From Pseudomonas sp. J452 (GTDB lineage: Bacteria > Pseudomonadota > Gammaproteobacteria > Pseudomonadales > Pseudomonadaceae): a stretch of 64,000 nucleotides of DNA. The position numbers were made by a program, and so were the translations under genes. Shown here piece by piece: positions 42,953 to 52,410 of the stretch. How positions within the stretch are numbered: position 1 is the first letter of the stretch; every line of letters starts with the position of its first letter. The notes under the pieces were generated by a model that was given only the letters and a program-made list of their open reading frames with translations, was not told the origin of the DNA and did not search any database. The DNA is taken from the NCBI RefSeq assembly GCF_024666525.1, contig NZ_CP088294.1, forward strand, positions 682,001 through 746,000. Reading direction: 5' to 3'.

Positions 42953-44440
42953 GTGGCCCGGCTCACTGCATCCCTCGGCACACTGCTCGTCGCCCTGCTG
43001 CTGTCGCCACCGCTGCTGGCGCAGACCCTCTATCGCCATCAGATCGAGGCGCTGCCCAGCCAACCGCAGCAACAGGCCCTGGCCGAGTTGCTGGCCAGCA
43101 ACAGCCCCAGCGTGACGACCGCGCAACTGGCATTGCGCCTGCCGGCGGGCCGTGCACGGGTCAGCCAGCCGCAACTGTTTTCCGCCCAGCGTGGCAGCTG
43201 GCCATTCGAGCCGCTGGTCGGCAGCGGCCTGTTCAAGGTCATCGCCGCCTACCAGAGCCAGCACCCACGGGCGCTGCAGATCGACGCCGGGAGCATCGAC
43301 CTGGCCCAGCTGGAGCGCGCGGTGGCCAATCCGCAGATCCTGCGCCGGCACAAGGACGGCTACCTGCTCAGCTACCCGCTGCTGATCGGGCCCACCGCCG
43401 CCCTGCTGATCAAGGACACCCAGCTGTACCTGAACAGCCGCAGTGGCGCTGCGCTGATCAATCAGGGCCAGCTGCAACTGCAGCGCAGCCAGCTGCAGAG
43501 CTGGAGCGGCAGCACCGACAGCGACGACCCGGCACTGTTTCGTCCCTTTATCCTGGCCTGGGCCGGCAGCAGCACCTGGATCGAGGACTCCAACCTTACC
43601 CGCCTGGGCTACAACGCCCACCTGACCCGCGGCCTGAGCACCCGCCGCAGCGCCAGCCAGGGGCCGGGCGTGGCACCAGCCCGGCTGCTGATCCGCCATA
43701 GCCGCTTGCGCGAGATGGCCAGCGGCGCCGAGCTGCACGATGCCCTGGCGCTGATCGACGACTCGCGTTTCGACGACCTGCAGCAGTACGCCATCGACCT
43801 GCACGACAGCCGCCTGAGCCTGCGCCTGAATCACATCAAACAGGTGCGCAACCAGAGTGCGATCCGCATTGCCGGAACCAGCAGCGGCGATGTCACGCAG
43901 AACCTGATCCTCGCCAGCGGCAAGGCCGCCATCGAGGTCAGCGCGCAGTCGGGCGAGCTGAGCCTGCGCGACAACCTGATCGGCAACAGCGGCAGCCACG
44001 GCATCCAGTTGCAAGGCCACAGCGGCGGGCGCCTGCTGCTGGCCGGCAACCTGATCGCCAACAGCACCAGCAGTGGTATCGACGGCGAGAACCTCGACGC
44101 CGCGCTGATCGTCGCCAACCGCATCAGCGCCTCGCCGGAATACGCCATCAGCCTGCGCAGCAGCCAGGCGCAGCAGGGCGAGATCGGCCTGTTCGACAAT
44201 CAGTTGGCCAGCAGTGGCAAGTCGATGATCCGCAGCGAAGGCGTGCGCCAGCTGCACTTGGGCGGCAACCGTTTCCAGGGCGTGGCGGTCAATCAGGAAC
44301 TGCTGGCCGGCGACCTGCAGACGGTGCAGAGCCTGTTGCTGGAGACCACGCTCAAGCAGGGCTGCTTCGCCCGCCTGCAACTCACCAGCAGCGCCCTGCC
44401 GATCGAGCCGCAGCCCGTGGCACCGGGCTGCGGTAGCTGA
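42953..44440 (+). CDS. AlgG-like right-handed beta-helix protein, possible C5-epimerase
   Basis: A 495-residue exported protein from a GTG start with CGAGGTG upstream and a signal peptide ending LLAQ. A unique N-terminal domain (about 30-150) is followed by a parallel beta-helix with repeated turns (SGELSLRDNLIGNSGSHGIQ, then GRLLLAGNLIANSTSSGIDG). The AlgG catalytic DPHD motif appears as DLHD at residues 282-285, in YAIDLHDSRLSL, keeping both Asp residues and His284. Conservation elsewhere is weak, so mannuronate epimerisation is plausible but unproven. It closes the cluster, six bases from the convergent HAF-repeat gene. Confidence 0.7.
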   Translation: MARLTASLGTLLVALLLSPPLLAQTLYRHQIEALPSQPQQQALAELLASNSPSVTTAQLALRLPAGRARVSQPQLFSAQRGSWPFEPLVGSGLFKVIAAYQSQHPRALQIDAGSIDLAQLERAVANPQILRRHKDGYLLSYPLLIGPTAALLIKDTQLYLNSRSGAALINQGQLQLQRSQLQSWSGSTDSDDPALFRPFILAWAGSSTWIEDSNLTRLGYNAHLTRGLSTRRSASQGPGVAPARLLIRHSRLREMASGAELHDALALIDDSRFDDLQQYAIDLHDSRLSLRLNHIKQVRNQSAIRIAGTSSGDVTQNLILASGKAAIEVSAQSGELSLRDNLIGNSGSHGIQLQGHSGGRLLLAGNLIANSTSSGIDGENLDAALIVANRISASPEYAISLRSSQAQQGEIGLFDNQLASSGKSMIRSEGVRQLHLGGNRFQGVAVNQELLAGDLQTVQSLLLETTLKQGCFARLQLTSSALPIEPQPVAPGCGS

Positions 44441-44446
44441 GCCTGG

Positions 44447-45490
44447 TTACTCGCTGGCGGCGCTCTTTTCCTCGAGCAGCGGCGCCAGCAGCAGGGCGTG
44501 GGTACGGCCCTGGGCATTGCGCCCGAGGGCGACGATCACCCCTTGATCGTTGATCCCCAGCCCGGCCTCGATAACCCAGCCGGCAGGGTCGGGCAACAGC
44601 TCGTTGAGGTTCTGCATGCCGCTTTCCTGGCTCCAGACAAACCCTAGGGCGCTGCTGCTGGTATCACTCTGGCCGACCACCTTGCCATTGTCATTAACCC
44701 CCTTGGCGTAGCTGTTGCTGCCCCCCAGGGTGCCGAGGTCCTGCATGCCGCCAGCAGCTGTCCACAGAAAGGCATGCTCGACCGTCCCCACCGAGGCATA
44801 GCCAACCACGCTGCCATTGCTGCTGATCGCCTTGCCATAGCTCCTGCCGCCATCGAGGGTGCCGAGGTCGAGCATGCCCTGGCTGCTATCCCAGCGAAAC
44901 GCATGCGGGCTGCTGCCGAGATGACTGAAACCGGCGACCTGGCCACTGTCGTTGATCCCGGTGGCGTAGCTGTTGCTGCTGGCCGTGCCGAGGGTGCCGA
45001 GGTTCTGCATGCCGCCATCAGCCGTCCAGCGAAAGGCGCGGTTCTTGCCCGTGGCCAGCTGGCTGTAACCGGCCACCTGGCCGGCATTGTTGATCTCGCG
45101 GGCGTAGCTGGTAGGGCCGCCCAGGGTGCCGAGCAACTGCATGCCCGTCGCAGCCGACCAGATGAAAGCCTGTTCGTTGCTGCCGTGCAGGCCGTAGCCA
45201 ACCACCTGCTGCTGGTCGTTAAGGCCGTAGGCGTAACTGGTGCTGCCGTTCAGGGTGCCGAGATCCTGCATGCCGCCGGCGGCCGTCCAGAGAAAGGCAT
45301 GGGCACCCAGGCCGGCATAGCTGTAGCCGACTACATCGGCCTTCTCGTTGAGGCTGTGCGGCACGCTGTAGGAGGTCCGGATCAGGCTGCCGAGATCACT
45401 CAGCGCGTAGAACTGGGCTGAGGCATGTTGCGCGAGCACCGCGAGCGCGATGCCGATGGTGACTGCAGTCGGTTTGAAGACGCTGGACAT
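44447..45490 (-). CDS. Secreted HAF-repeat protein
   Basis: A 347-residue exported protein with signal peptide ending QHASA. It holds at least six repeats of about 40 residues with the HAF pattern (HAFLWTAAGGMQDLGTLGGS, then NSYAKGVNDNGKVVGQS), each probably one blade or two-strand unit of a propeller. Such proteins are exported and otherwise poorly characterised. The ATG at 45490 has GGGG upstream; an earlier start would push the signal peptide inward. It is convergent with the AlgG-like gene with only six bases between, so a matrix role is conceivable but purely contextual. Confidence 0.75.
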   Translation of the reverse strand: MSSVFKPTAVTIGIALAVLAQHASAQFYALSDLGSLIRTSYSVPHSLNEKADVVGYSYAGLGAHAFLWTAAGGMQDLGTLNGSTSYAYGLNDQQQVVGYGLHGSNEQAFIWSAATGMQLLGTLGGPTSYAREINNAGQVAGYSQLATGKNRAFRWTADGGMQNLGTLGTASSNSYATGINDSGQVAGFSHLGSSPHAFRWDSSQGMLDLGTLDGGRSYGKAISSNGSVVGYASVGTVEHAFLWTAAGGMQDLGTLGGSNSYAKGVNDNGKVVGQSDTSSSALGFVWSQESGMQNLNELLPDPAGWVIEAGLGINDQGVIVALGRNAQGRTHALLLAPLLEEKSAASE

Positions 45491-45665
45491 GACACATGTA
45501 CCCCAATGCAAAGCACGTGAGGGCAGATGAGCAAGGGCATGCAGCCGGAAGAGGGAGAGCGAGGTATTGCCTGCCACTTTCAAGCGAGTGGTCTGGTCTG
45601 ATTAAGTGCCGCAAAAGCACTCCAGTCAAGGTCGCTGCCAACCTGCGAAGCACTTTGCCGACATT

Positions 45666-45704
45666 GCGCCCTGCGGGCCGCCGAACGGTAGGCCGCAGGG
45701 GCGC
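45666..45704 (-). terminator. Hairpin after the phosphoethanolamine transferase gene
   Basis: GCGCCCTGCGG and CCGCAGGGGCGC form a GC-rich stem 11 bp beyond the stop codon of the leftward gene. There is no T-run. It lies in the 224-bp gap, which otherwise holds no evident gene. Confidence 0.4.
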
Positions 45705-45714
45705 AGAAACGCCG

Positions 45715-47493
45715 TTACAGCTCCGCCGCAGCGCCCTTGGCCGCCGGTACATGATCAGCCTGCACCAGGCCAGCAGCCGGCACCGCTGCCTTCGGCCGGA
45801 TCAGACTGAAATCGATCAAGCTCTTCGGTTTCAGCGGATCACCGATCAGCAGCGGGCGCTCCTGGAACTGCGCATTGACCAGGCTTTTGCTCGGCTCGTA
45901 CTCGTCGAAGCGCAAGCGGGCCAGATCCGCCAGGGTGTGGATGAAGTGTTCGCTGCTGTAGGGCCGCCCTAGCGCATCGGCAAAACCACGCGGGTCACTC
46001 TCGCGCCATTGCGGGGAACGCCAGAGGATGAACGGCACGGTGTACATCGGCGCGGTGGGCCGCCCTTCATTGCGCCCAAGGATATCCGCAGCCGGGGCAT
46101 CGAACACCGCTTCGCCATGGTCCGACAGGTAGAGCAGGAAGCTGCGCTGCTGCTGGCTGTCGAGGTTCTTGATCAGGCTGGCAACCACATGATCGTTGTA
46201 CAGCACGGCATTGTCGTAGCTGTTGTAGGTCGGCAACTGATCCTCGGTGACCGTGGCCGGCACGCCTTGCGCGTCGTTGAAACGCTCGAAGCTCTCGGGA
46301 TAGCGGAAGCGGTAGCGCATGTGCGTGCCGAGCAGATGCACCACGATGAATTTACGCGGCGCCGGGTCGGACAGCATCTTGCCGAAAGGCGCCAGCACGT
46401 CGCCGTCGTACTGGCGGGCGTTCTGGTTGCGACTGTTGTTCAGATAGACCTGCTCATCGGCCTGCTTGGAGAAGGTGGTGAGCATGGTGTTGCGCTCGGT
46501 CAGGGTCTGCTGGTTGGTGATCCAGAAGGTCTTGTAGCCGGCCTGTTTCATCAGGTTGAGCACCGATGGCGTGCTCAGGTAGGCGTCGGGGTTCTGCTGG
46601 TCGGCAAAGGTCAGCACCTGCTGCAGGGCCTCGATAGTATAGGGCCGCGGCGTGACCACGTTGTCGAACACATCCAGCTGGCCGCGCAGGGCATCCAGCT
46701 CCGGCGTGGTCTGTCGCGGGTAGCCGTACAGGCTCATGCGCTGGCGGTTGGTCGACTCGCCGATGACCAGCACCAGGGTCGCTGGCGGGCTGCCGGCCAG
46801 ATCCTGGAGATTGCGCAGTGGCGGTACCGCCGCGTTGCTGGCCAGCCAAGACTGCATCTGCTCAAGCTGCTCGCGATACTTGCCATAGCCCATCACCAGC
46901 TGCCAGGGCACTGCCGGCTGCATGCGGGTTTGCAAGTGCTCGACCGCCTCGCTCCAGCTGTCCTTCTCCGCGTATTCCTTGCTCAATGGATAGCCCAGCA
47001 CCAGCAGCACCAGCAGCAGCGGTGCTGCTACCCGCCAACGTTGCGGAAAATACACGGGACGCAGGCGGCGCCATAACAGCACGGCACCAAGACCGTAGGC
47101 GAGGAAGGCAGGAACCATCCACCAGACGAAGTAATGCGCCATGTACTCGCTGCCTTCACTCACGTTCGATTCGAACATGATGAAGATCACGCTCTGCGAG
47201 AACTCCTGGCCGTAGATCAGGAAATAGCCGAAGGCAACCAGCGAAGTCAGCCACAGCACTGCACCGAGAACGGCAGCGATAAGCCGCGCCCACTGCGGAA
47301 ACAGCAGCAAGGGCGCCAGCCAGATGGTGCTCATCAGCAAGGCCTGGCGAAAACCGCTGAAACCGGCGCCATCGCCGAGCAGGATCAGCAGATGGGTCAC
47401 CCCGGAGAAATACCAGAAGAACAGGTACATCCAGCCCAGGCCAGCCCAGTCAGGACGACTACCTTTGCGCATAATCTCGCCAACTTGCGCCAT
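45715..47493 (-). CDS. cptA: CptA/EptC-type phosphoethanolamine transferase
   Basis: A 592-residue inner-membrane enzyme with five N-terminal helices (to about residue 165) and a periplasmic sulfatase-fold domain. The metal and nucleophile site is VLVIGESTNRQRMSLYGYPR (Thr as acceptor). LLGTHMRYRFRYPE and LLYLSDHGEAVFD supply further metal ligands. The GESTNRQRMSLYGY signature is that of CptA/EptC rather than EptA. It would add phosphoethanolamine to LPS core heptose or another surface glycan. Several starts are possible; MAQVGEIMRK at 47493 is chosen, with 47472 an alternative. Confidence 0.82.
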   Translation of the reverse strand: MAQVGEIMRKGSRPDWAGLGWMYLFFWYFSGVTHLLILLGDGAGFSGFRQALLMSTIWLAPLLLFPQWARLIAAVLGAVLWLTSLVAFGYFLIYGQEFSQSVIFIMFESNVSEGSEYMAHYFVWWMVPAFLAYGLGAVLLWRRLRPVYFPQRWRVAAPLLLVLLVLGYPLSKEYAEKDSWSEAVEHLQTRMQPAVPWQLVMGYGKYREQLEQMQSWLASNAAVPPLRNLQDLAGSPPATLVLVIGESTNRQRMSLYGYPRQTTPELDALRGQLDVFDNVVTPRPYTIEALQQVLTFADQQNPDAYLSTPSVLNLMKQAGYKTFWITNQQTLTERNTMLTTFSKQADEQVYLNNSRNQNARQYDGDVLAPFGKMLSDPAPRKFIVVHLLGTHMRYRFRYPESFERFNDAQGVPATVTEDQLPTYNSYDNAVLYNDHVVASLIKNLDSQQQRSFLLYLSDHGEAVFDAPAADILGRNEGRPTAPMYTVPFILWRSPQWRESDPRGFADALGRPYSSEHFIHTLADLARLRFDEYEPSKSLVNAQFQERPLLIGDPLKPKSLIDFSLIRPKAAVPAAGLVQADHVPAAKGAAAEL

Positions 47494-47629
47494 GCTTGCT
47501 CTGCCAGAAGATAAAGAGGTCGCCGCATAGTGCGACGATGCATGTGAAAACCCTGTCAAAAGGCCATTACCGAGGTCTGACCACTGGGTCAGTCAGGTAA
47601 AATCGGCACGCCAACCCCATGGAACTGAC

Positions 47630-48721
47630 ATGCCTCCCGCCCCCCTGATCACCGTGGTCATCGCCACCTACAATCGCCCAGACGTTCTCAGCCATACCCT
47701 GCACTCGGTTCTGCAACAGACCGAACAACGCTGGCGACTGTTGCTGATCGGCGATCATTGCGATGAACGCACCCAGGCCGTAGTCGATACATTCGACGAT
47801 CCGCGCATCCACTACATCAACTTGCCTGCGCGCTGTGGTGAACAGGCCGGTCCCAACTCGGTGGGCCTGTTGCTGGCGGATAGCGAATACGTGGCACTGC
47901 TCAACCATGACGATCTCTGGCTGCCCGACCACCTGCAGATAAGCCTGGCGTGCCTACAGGACTCCGGCGCCGAACTCTGCGTCGCACGGGCCGCCTTTGC
48001 TCACGCGCACGAAGATCCAGCTGAAACGGATAACCGACCGCGCTTTACCGAAGCCAACCCGGTGCAGCGCGCCATGCGCCATGCCTACACCGGCAACCCT
48101 TGCATGTTCGAACCTTGCAGCGCCTGGCTGATGCGGCGCGAACTGATTAGCCGGGTCGGTGCGTGGCGCTCAGGCCGCCAGCTCTACAGAACTACGTTGC
48201 AAGACTGGCTGATGCGCGCCTGGCGTGCTGACGCCCGACTGTGCTGCAGCGAGCCGATCAGCGTGATCAAGTTCAACACCCACCACCGGGTCAATGCCCT
48301 ACCCACCAGGCAGCTCGCCTATACCTGGGGCAATCGGGAACATGACGCCGTGAGTGAACTGATGTCGACTGTCTCGCTCGATGCCCTGCGCACGCTGATC
48401 AATACGGATATTCAGCTCAGCCAGGCAGACAACCCGGATATGCGCGACCCGTTCGAGATGCTGCGCAAGCCACCCAGCCGATTGGCCGCAATCGCCGGCA
48501 GAATTCTGCTCTCGCGGCCTGCCGCCTGGTTCTACCGGCTTACCGGCCGCGATGGCTTCAGCCTGTATGCCCGCTATTGGGGCAACCCGCGTGGCAGCCT
48601 GCTGGAAAGCCTCAGCCGAGCACGCACCGGCGAAGCCATGCCACCCACCTACGACCTGACTGCCCTGCTGGCCCATGCTCAAAAGGAACTGCACCACCAT
48701 GCCCGTCGCCAACCACAATAA
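47630..48721 (+). CDS. GT2 glycosyltransferase
   Basis: A 363-residue enzyme. LITVVIATYNRPDVLSHTLH, then GEQAGPNS and ALLNHDDLWLPDHLQ, match the GT2 at 6876 block by block, and SAWLMRRE and RAWRADA are shared too, so the two are paralogs. This one lacks the C-terminal beta-sandwich-like domain of the other. GGAA lies before the ATG. It overlaps the NDP-hexose 2,3-dehydratase gene by 23 bases, implying that it transfers a 2,6-dideoxy-type sugar; acceptor unknown. Confidence 0.8.
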   Translation: MPPAPLITVVIATYNRPDVLSHTLHSVLQQTEQRWRLLLIGDHCDERTQAVVDTFDDPRIHYINLPARCGEQAGPNSVGLLLADSEYVALLNHDDLWLPDHLQISLACLQDSGAELCVARAAFAHAHEDPAETDNRPRFTEANPVQRAMRHAYTGNPCMFEPCSAWLMRRELISRVGAWRSGRQLYRTTLQDWLMRAWRADARLCCSEPISVIKFNTHHRVNALPTRQLAYTWGNREHDAVSELMSTVSLDALRTLINTDIQLSQADNPDMRDPFEMLRKPPSRLAAIAGRILLSRPAAWFYRLTGRDGFSLYARYWGNPRGSLLESLSRARTGEAMPPTYDLTALLAHAQKELHHHARRQPQ

Positions 48722-50042
48722 CGCGCTCAATTGCGCAGAGGATTGGCTGCTGGCCTGCCAACAGAACTCCGCCCTGCGGGTCAGTCCGATTACCTGGGCA
48801 GAGTGCGACTCCTGGCACCTATCTGCCAGCGCCATCGAGCATCAGAGCGGCGGCTTCTTCTCGATTCGCGCCCTGGCCAGCACGGCCTGCCCAGGGCTGG
48901 CAGCCGCGCACGCCCAGCCCATGATCAACCAGCCGGAAATCGGCATTCTTGGCTTTCTACTCAGACGTAATGGAGAGACGGTCGAGTGGTTGCTACAAGC
49001 CAAGACCGAACCCGGCAACCAGGGCGGCACGCAACTCGCACCCTCGGTGCAAGCGACCGAAAGCAACTACAAGCAGCGCCATGGTGGGGCCGCCACGCCC
49101 TATCTGGATATCTTCCTGAATCCTGGCCCGCATCGGGTGCTGGCCAATGTGCTCGGTTCGGAACAGGGCAGCCGCTTCATCGGCAAGTACAACCGCAATA
49201 TGTCCATCCTCTTGCAGGAAGACATTGACGCCCTACCCTGCAGCAACCTGCGCTGGTATCCGAGCCAGGTACTGAGAGCCTTTCTGCTGAAGGATTTCAT
49301 CCTCAATACCGATGCCCGCTCGTCATTGTTCTGCGGCGACTGGAGCATGCTGGCAGAGAGCAAGGAGCCGTTCGCCGATACGCAATCGGAGTTCACACGC
49401 AGCCTGGCGAACTCCTATCACCATCCGCACAGCCGCCTCGCGACCACCCTGGACTGGCTCAGCGACTTGCGCCAAGGACCACGCCCCGAAGTCCGCGAGA
49501 TACCGCTTGCACAACTCTCCAGCTGGCATGCAAGCGAAGAGCGCCTGGCCCACATGACGGCCGACGACTTCGAAGTCCGCCCTTACCGGGTGTTCACCCG
49601 CGACCGGGAAGTCGAGCGCTGGAGCCAGCCGCTGGTCATGGGCAAACGCACCAACCAGGCCATTCTCTATTGCCAGGAACAGGATGGTGTCCTGCACTTC
49701 CTGCTACGCGCATCCTGGGAGCTTGGCTTCAAGGAAGCGTTCCAGTTGGGGCCAAGCTGGCAAAGCGACGCCATGGCCGAGCAGGCCGGCAGTGTCGAGG
49801 CACTCCTGGAGGATGAGCGCATCACCACGCTCTGTCAGATTCAGCAGTCCGATGAAGGTGGACGCTTTATCAACAGCATCTGCACCTACCGACTGAGCCT
49901 GCTGCCACCTGCCGTTGAGCTGCCCGCAGAGCCGCACTACCGCTGGCTCACACTGGCGGACCTGCATGCCATGCGCAGCCTGCAAGGTTTGCTGACCAAT
50001 GAGGCACGCAGCCTGCTGTCGATGCTGCTGGCCTGGGCCTAA
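48699..50042 (+). CDS. NDP-hexose 2,3-dehydratase family protein
   Basis: A 447-residue protein with the two-copy architecture of PF03559 enzymes that remove water from NDP-4-keto-6-deoxyglucose on the way to 2,6-dideoxysugars. Copy one (about 90-200) reads LLQAKTEPGNQGGTQLAPSV, then QATESNYKQRHGG. Copy two (about 300-430) reads FLLRASWELGFKEAFQLGPS and later CQIQQSDEGGRFINSICTYR; the second is less conserved. The ATG at 48699 with AGGAA upstream is preferred to 48675. Such enzymes are best known from antibiotic producers. No 3-ketoreductase is adjacent, so the pathway is incomplete here. Confidence 0.8.
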   Translation: MPVANHNNALNCAEDWLLACQQNSALRVSPITWAECDSWHLSASAIEHQSGGFFSIRALASTACPGLAAAHAQPMINQPEIGILGFLLRRNGETVEWLLQAKTEPGNQGGTQLAPSVQATESNYKQRHGGAATPYLDIFLNPGPHRVLANVLGSEQGSRFIGKYNRNMSILLQEDIDALPCSNLRWYPSQVLRAFLLKDFILNTDARSSLFCGDWSMLAESKEPFADTQSEFTRSLANSYHHPHSRLATTLDWLSDLRQGPRPEVREIPLAQLSSWHASEERLAHMTADDFEVRPYRVFTRDREVERWSQPLVMGKRTNQAILYCQEQDGVLHFLLRASWELGFKEAFQLGPSWQSDAMAEQAGSVEALLEDERITTLCQIQQSDEGGRFINSICTYRLSLLPPAVELPAEPHYRWLTLADLHAMRSLQGLLTNEARSLLSMLLAWA

Positions 50043-50104
50043 AGCCACTCAGGTGAGCAAGACACCCAGGCCTGACGAATTAATCCAGGCCTGACAACCT
50101 CAGC

Positions 50105-52165
50105 TCACTCCAGATGAAAGTGCGCGGTGTTCTGCGCCAGGCTGCGGCTGCCTTCGCTCAGGCGGTCGGCCACGCCGTGTACGGCCTGGGCGCCATCGAG
50201 CAGGCGCGCGGCGGCCTGGTCGACCTGCTGGATATTGCCGCTGACCTCCTCGGCCGTCGCCGCCTGCTGCTCCACCGCCGTAGCGATCTGGGTGAGCATG
50301 TCGCTAACCCGCTGCACCGCGCTGGCGATCTCGCCCAGGTGCTCGCCCAGCTCGGTGACCGCGCCGGCATCCACCTCGGCCTGGCCGCACGCCGCCTGCA
50401 TCAACTCGACCGACTGCACGGCCACGCGCTGCAGGCTTTCCACCGTGGCGCTGATCTCACGGGTCGACTCCTGGGTGCGTTGCGACAGACTGCGCACCTC
50501 ATCGGCAACCACGGCAAAGCCGCGACCCTGCTCGCCAGCCCGTGCCGCCTCGATGGCGGCGTTGAGAGCGAGCAGGTTGGTCTGCTCAGCGATGCCCTTG
50601 ATCACGTCGACCACCCGGTTGATCTGCTGGGCCTGTTCGCGCAGCTCGCCGAGCGCCGTGGCGGCATCACCGAGCTGGCGGGTCAGCTGATGCATGCTGG
50701 CCGTGGTCTGCACGCTGCGCTGGTTGCTGGCCTCGGCCACATGGCGGGTCTGGGTGGCGTCTTGGGCGGCCATTTCGCAGTTCTCCGCCACGCTCTGCGC
50801 GGTAGCGGCCATCTGCGTGGCGGCCGCGGCGATCTGACTGACCTGCTGTTGTTGCTGTTCCACCGCGCACAGCGCCACCTGGGCCTGGTCGCTGAGGACA
50901 ACGACCGTATCGCCCAGCTCGGCTGTCTCCTGGTTGACCCCCTGCAACGAACCACGCAACTGCGCCACCGCGTCATTGAGCGCCACGCCGATCAACGCCA
51001 GCTCATCCTGGCCATGCACGGTGACATGGCTACGCAGGTCGCCATCGCGCAACTGCTGCGCCAGCGAGGTGATGCGCGCGGCACTGGCGCGAATCGAAGC
51101 CTGCAGGCAGAGCAAGGCATACAACGCCAGCACCACCATGATCGTGAAGGCGCCGAGGGTCAGAATCAGCGCACGCAGGGCCTGCGCCCGATACTGTTGC
51201 AGGCGCTGGTCGAGCGCCACCAGGGTGGCCTCCTGCAAGCGGGCGATATGCGCCTGGGTGGCATCCATGCCCTGCTCGAAACTGGCTACGTCGAGGCTGA
51301 TGCCGCCATCGCCATACATCTTCTGATCGAGCTGCTGGAGCCAGTCGTCGAGCCCGGCCAGGCTCTGTGTATAGCTCTCCTTCCAGGCTGCCAGGGACTT
51401 GGGCAACTTGCCCTCGAGGTTTTCGCCGAACTTGCCCAGCTGCTGGCGCGACTCACCAGTGGCGCTGCGGATCTCACGTAGCTGCAAACGGCTCTGCAGG
51501 CTGAACTGGCCAGCGGCTACCGCCCCCTGGCCCACGCTGGCCAGCACGCCCAGTTGTTGCTGCAGGCGCGGTGCGCCCTGGGTGGACATCTGCATCAGCA
51601 GGTAGGTTTCCAGCCAGGGGTCGAGAATCAGCCCGCTCTCGGTGGCGACCTGCTCGCGCAGGCTGACCAGTTGCTGCAAGGCCAGGGTGAAACGGTCATA
51701 GGCATCCGGCCACCAACCGACACTGCTCAACGCCTGGCCGCCGAGACCTTCGCGCAAGCCCTGCAGGGCCTGCAGGCGTTCAGTGACATGGCTGCTGGCA
51801 GCCTCGTCAGCGAGCACCTGCTGCAGCTGCTGCAGCGCCTCGTCCAGCCCCGCTTCACCCTGCTGCAAGCGGGTCAGCGCGGCCTGGGTTTCGGCACTGG
51901 CTTGGCGATTGCGCTCGGTGGCCTTCCAGCGCGCGGTCAGGTTGCGCTGGGCCACCAGCGCCAGCTCGACCCGATCCAGCGCCTGCAGCTGACGCACCCC
52001 GGCGCGCTCGCCATCGACCACCCAGAGCTTCTCCAGGTAGGTCTGGCCAATCACCCAGGCGGCATAGGTCAGCGGCAGAATGAACATCAGCGCCAGCAAC
52101 TGGAACTTGCGGGCGAAACGGAAGCACTCAAGCGTGCGCATCCCCGGCTTCAATAACGCGTTCAT
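50105..52165 (-). CDS. Methyl-accepting chemotaxis protein
   Basis: A 686-residue receptor. Helix one lies at about 22-45 and helix two at about 330-355 ([20 protein letters not shown]). The periplasmic domain between them, of about 285 residues, is all-helical, rich in Gln and Leu. HAMP follows at about 355-410. The signalling tip reads [20 protein letters not shown], then [26 protein letters not shown] precedes the ATG at 52165. No che genes are nearby. The ligand is unknown; the long helical sensor resembles four-helix-bundle domains. Confidence 0.9.
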   Translation of the reverse strand: MNALLKPGMRTLECFRFARKFQLLALMFILPLTYAAWVIGQTYLEKLWVVDGERAGVRQLQALDRVELALVAQRNLTARWKATERNRQASAETQAALTRLQQGEAGLDEALQQLQQVLADEAASSHVTERLQALQGLREGLGGQALSSVGWWPDAYDRFTLALQQLVSLREQVATESGLILDPWLETYLLMQMSTQGAPRLQQQLGVLASVGQGAVAAGQFSLQSRLQLREIRSATGESRQQLGKFGENLEGKLPKSLAAWKESYTQSLAGLDDWLQQLDQKMYGDGGISLDVASFEQGMDATQAHIARLQEATLVALDQRLQQYRAQALRALILTLGAFTIMVVLALYALLCLQASIRASAARITSLAQQLRDGDLRSHVTVHGQDELALIGVALNDAVAQLRGSLQGVNQETAELGDTVVVLSDQAQVALCAVEQQQQQVSQIAAAATQMAATAQSVAENCEMAAQDATQTRHVAEASNQRSVQTTASMHQLTRQLGDAATALGELREQAQQINRVVDVIKGIAEQTNLLALNAAIEAARAGEQGRGFAVVADEVRSLSQRTQESTREISATVESLQRVAVQSVELMQAACGQAEVDAGAVTELGEHLGEIASAVQRVSDMLTQIATAVEQQAATAEEVSGNIQQVDQAAARLLDGAQAVHGVADRLSEGSRSLAQNTAHFHLE

Positions 52166-52355
52166 CGCCGAACTCCTCAATCAGACGAACCTGCGGAGCG
52201 CTGGAGCCAGCAATTGCCGAGCCAGGCGCCACACACCCCGAGACTATTCGATAGCTATCGCCAGCCTCGCCGACTTCATGAGTGAAACGATAGAAGCAAT
52301 GCGTCATAAACCTGAAGAAATGCGCCATGCGGTGCTTTTTCCGCACAGAAACGAC

Positions 52356-52391
52356 AACGCCCCCGCAGGCAGGGCCGGCGGGGGCGTTGAG
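52356..52391 (-). terminator. Rho-independent-type hairpin after typA
   Basis: CAACGCCCCCGC pairs with GCGGGGGCGTTG 20 bp beyond the typA stop. It separates typA from the downstream chemoreceptor. The rest of the 245-bp gap shows no gene. Confidence 0.65.
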
Positions 52392-52410
52392 TGCAGCGTT
52401 TAGCTAGAAG

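Noticed and set aside
44447..45490. Regular repeats that could suggest a repeat array or CRISPR
   Set aside because: The periodicity is in the protein (HAF repeats) and the DNA repeats are imperfect and in frame.
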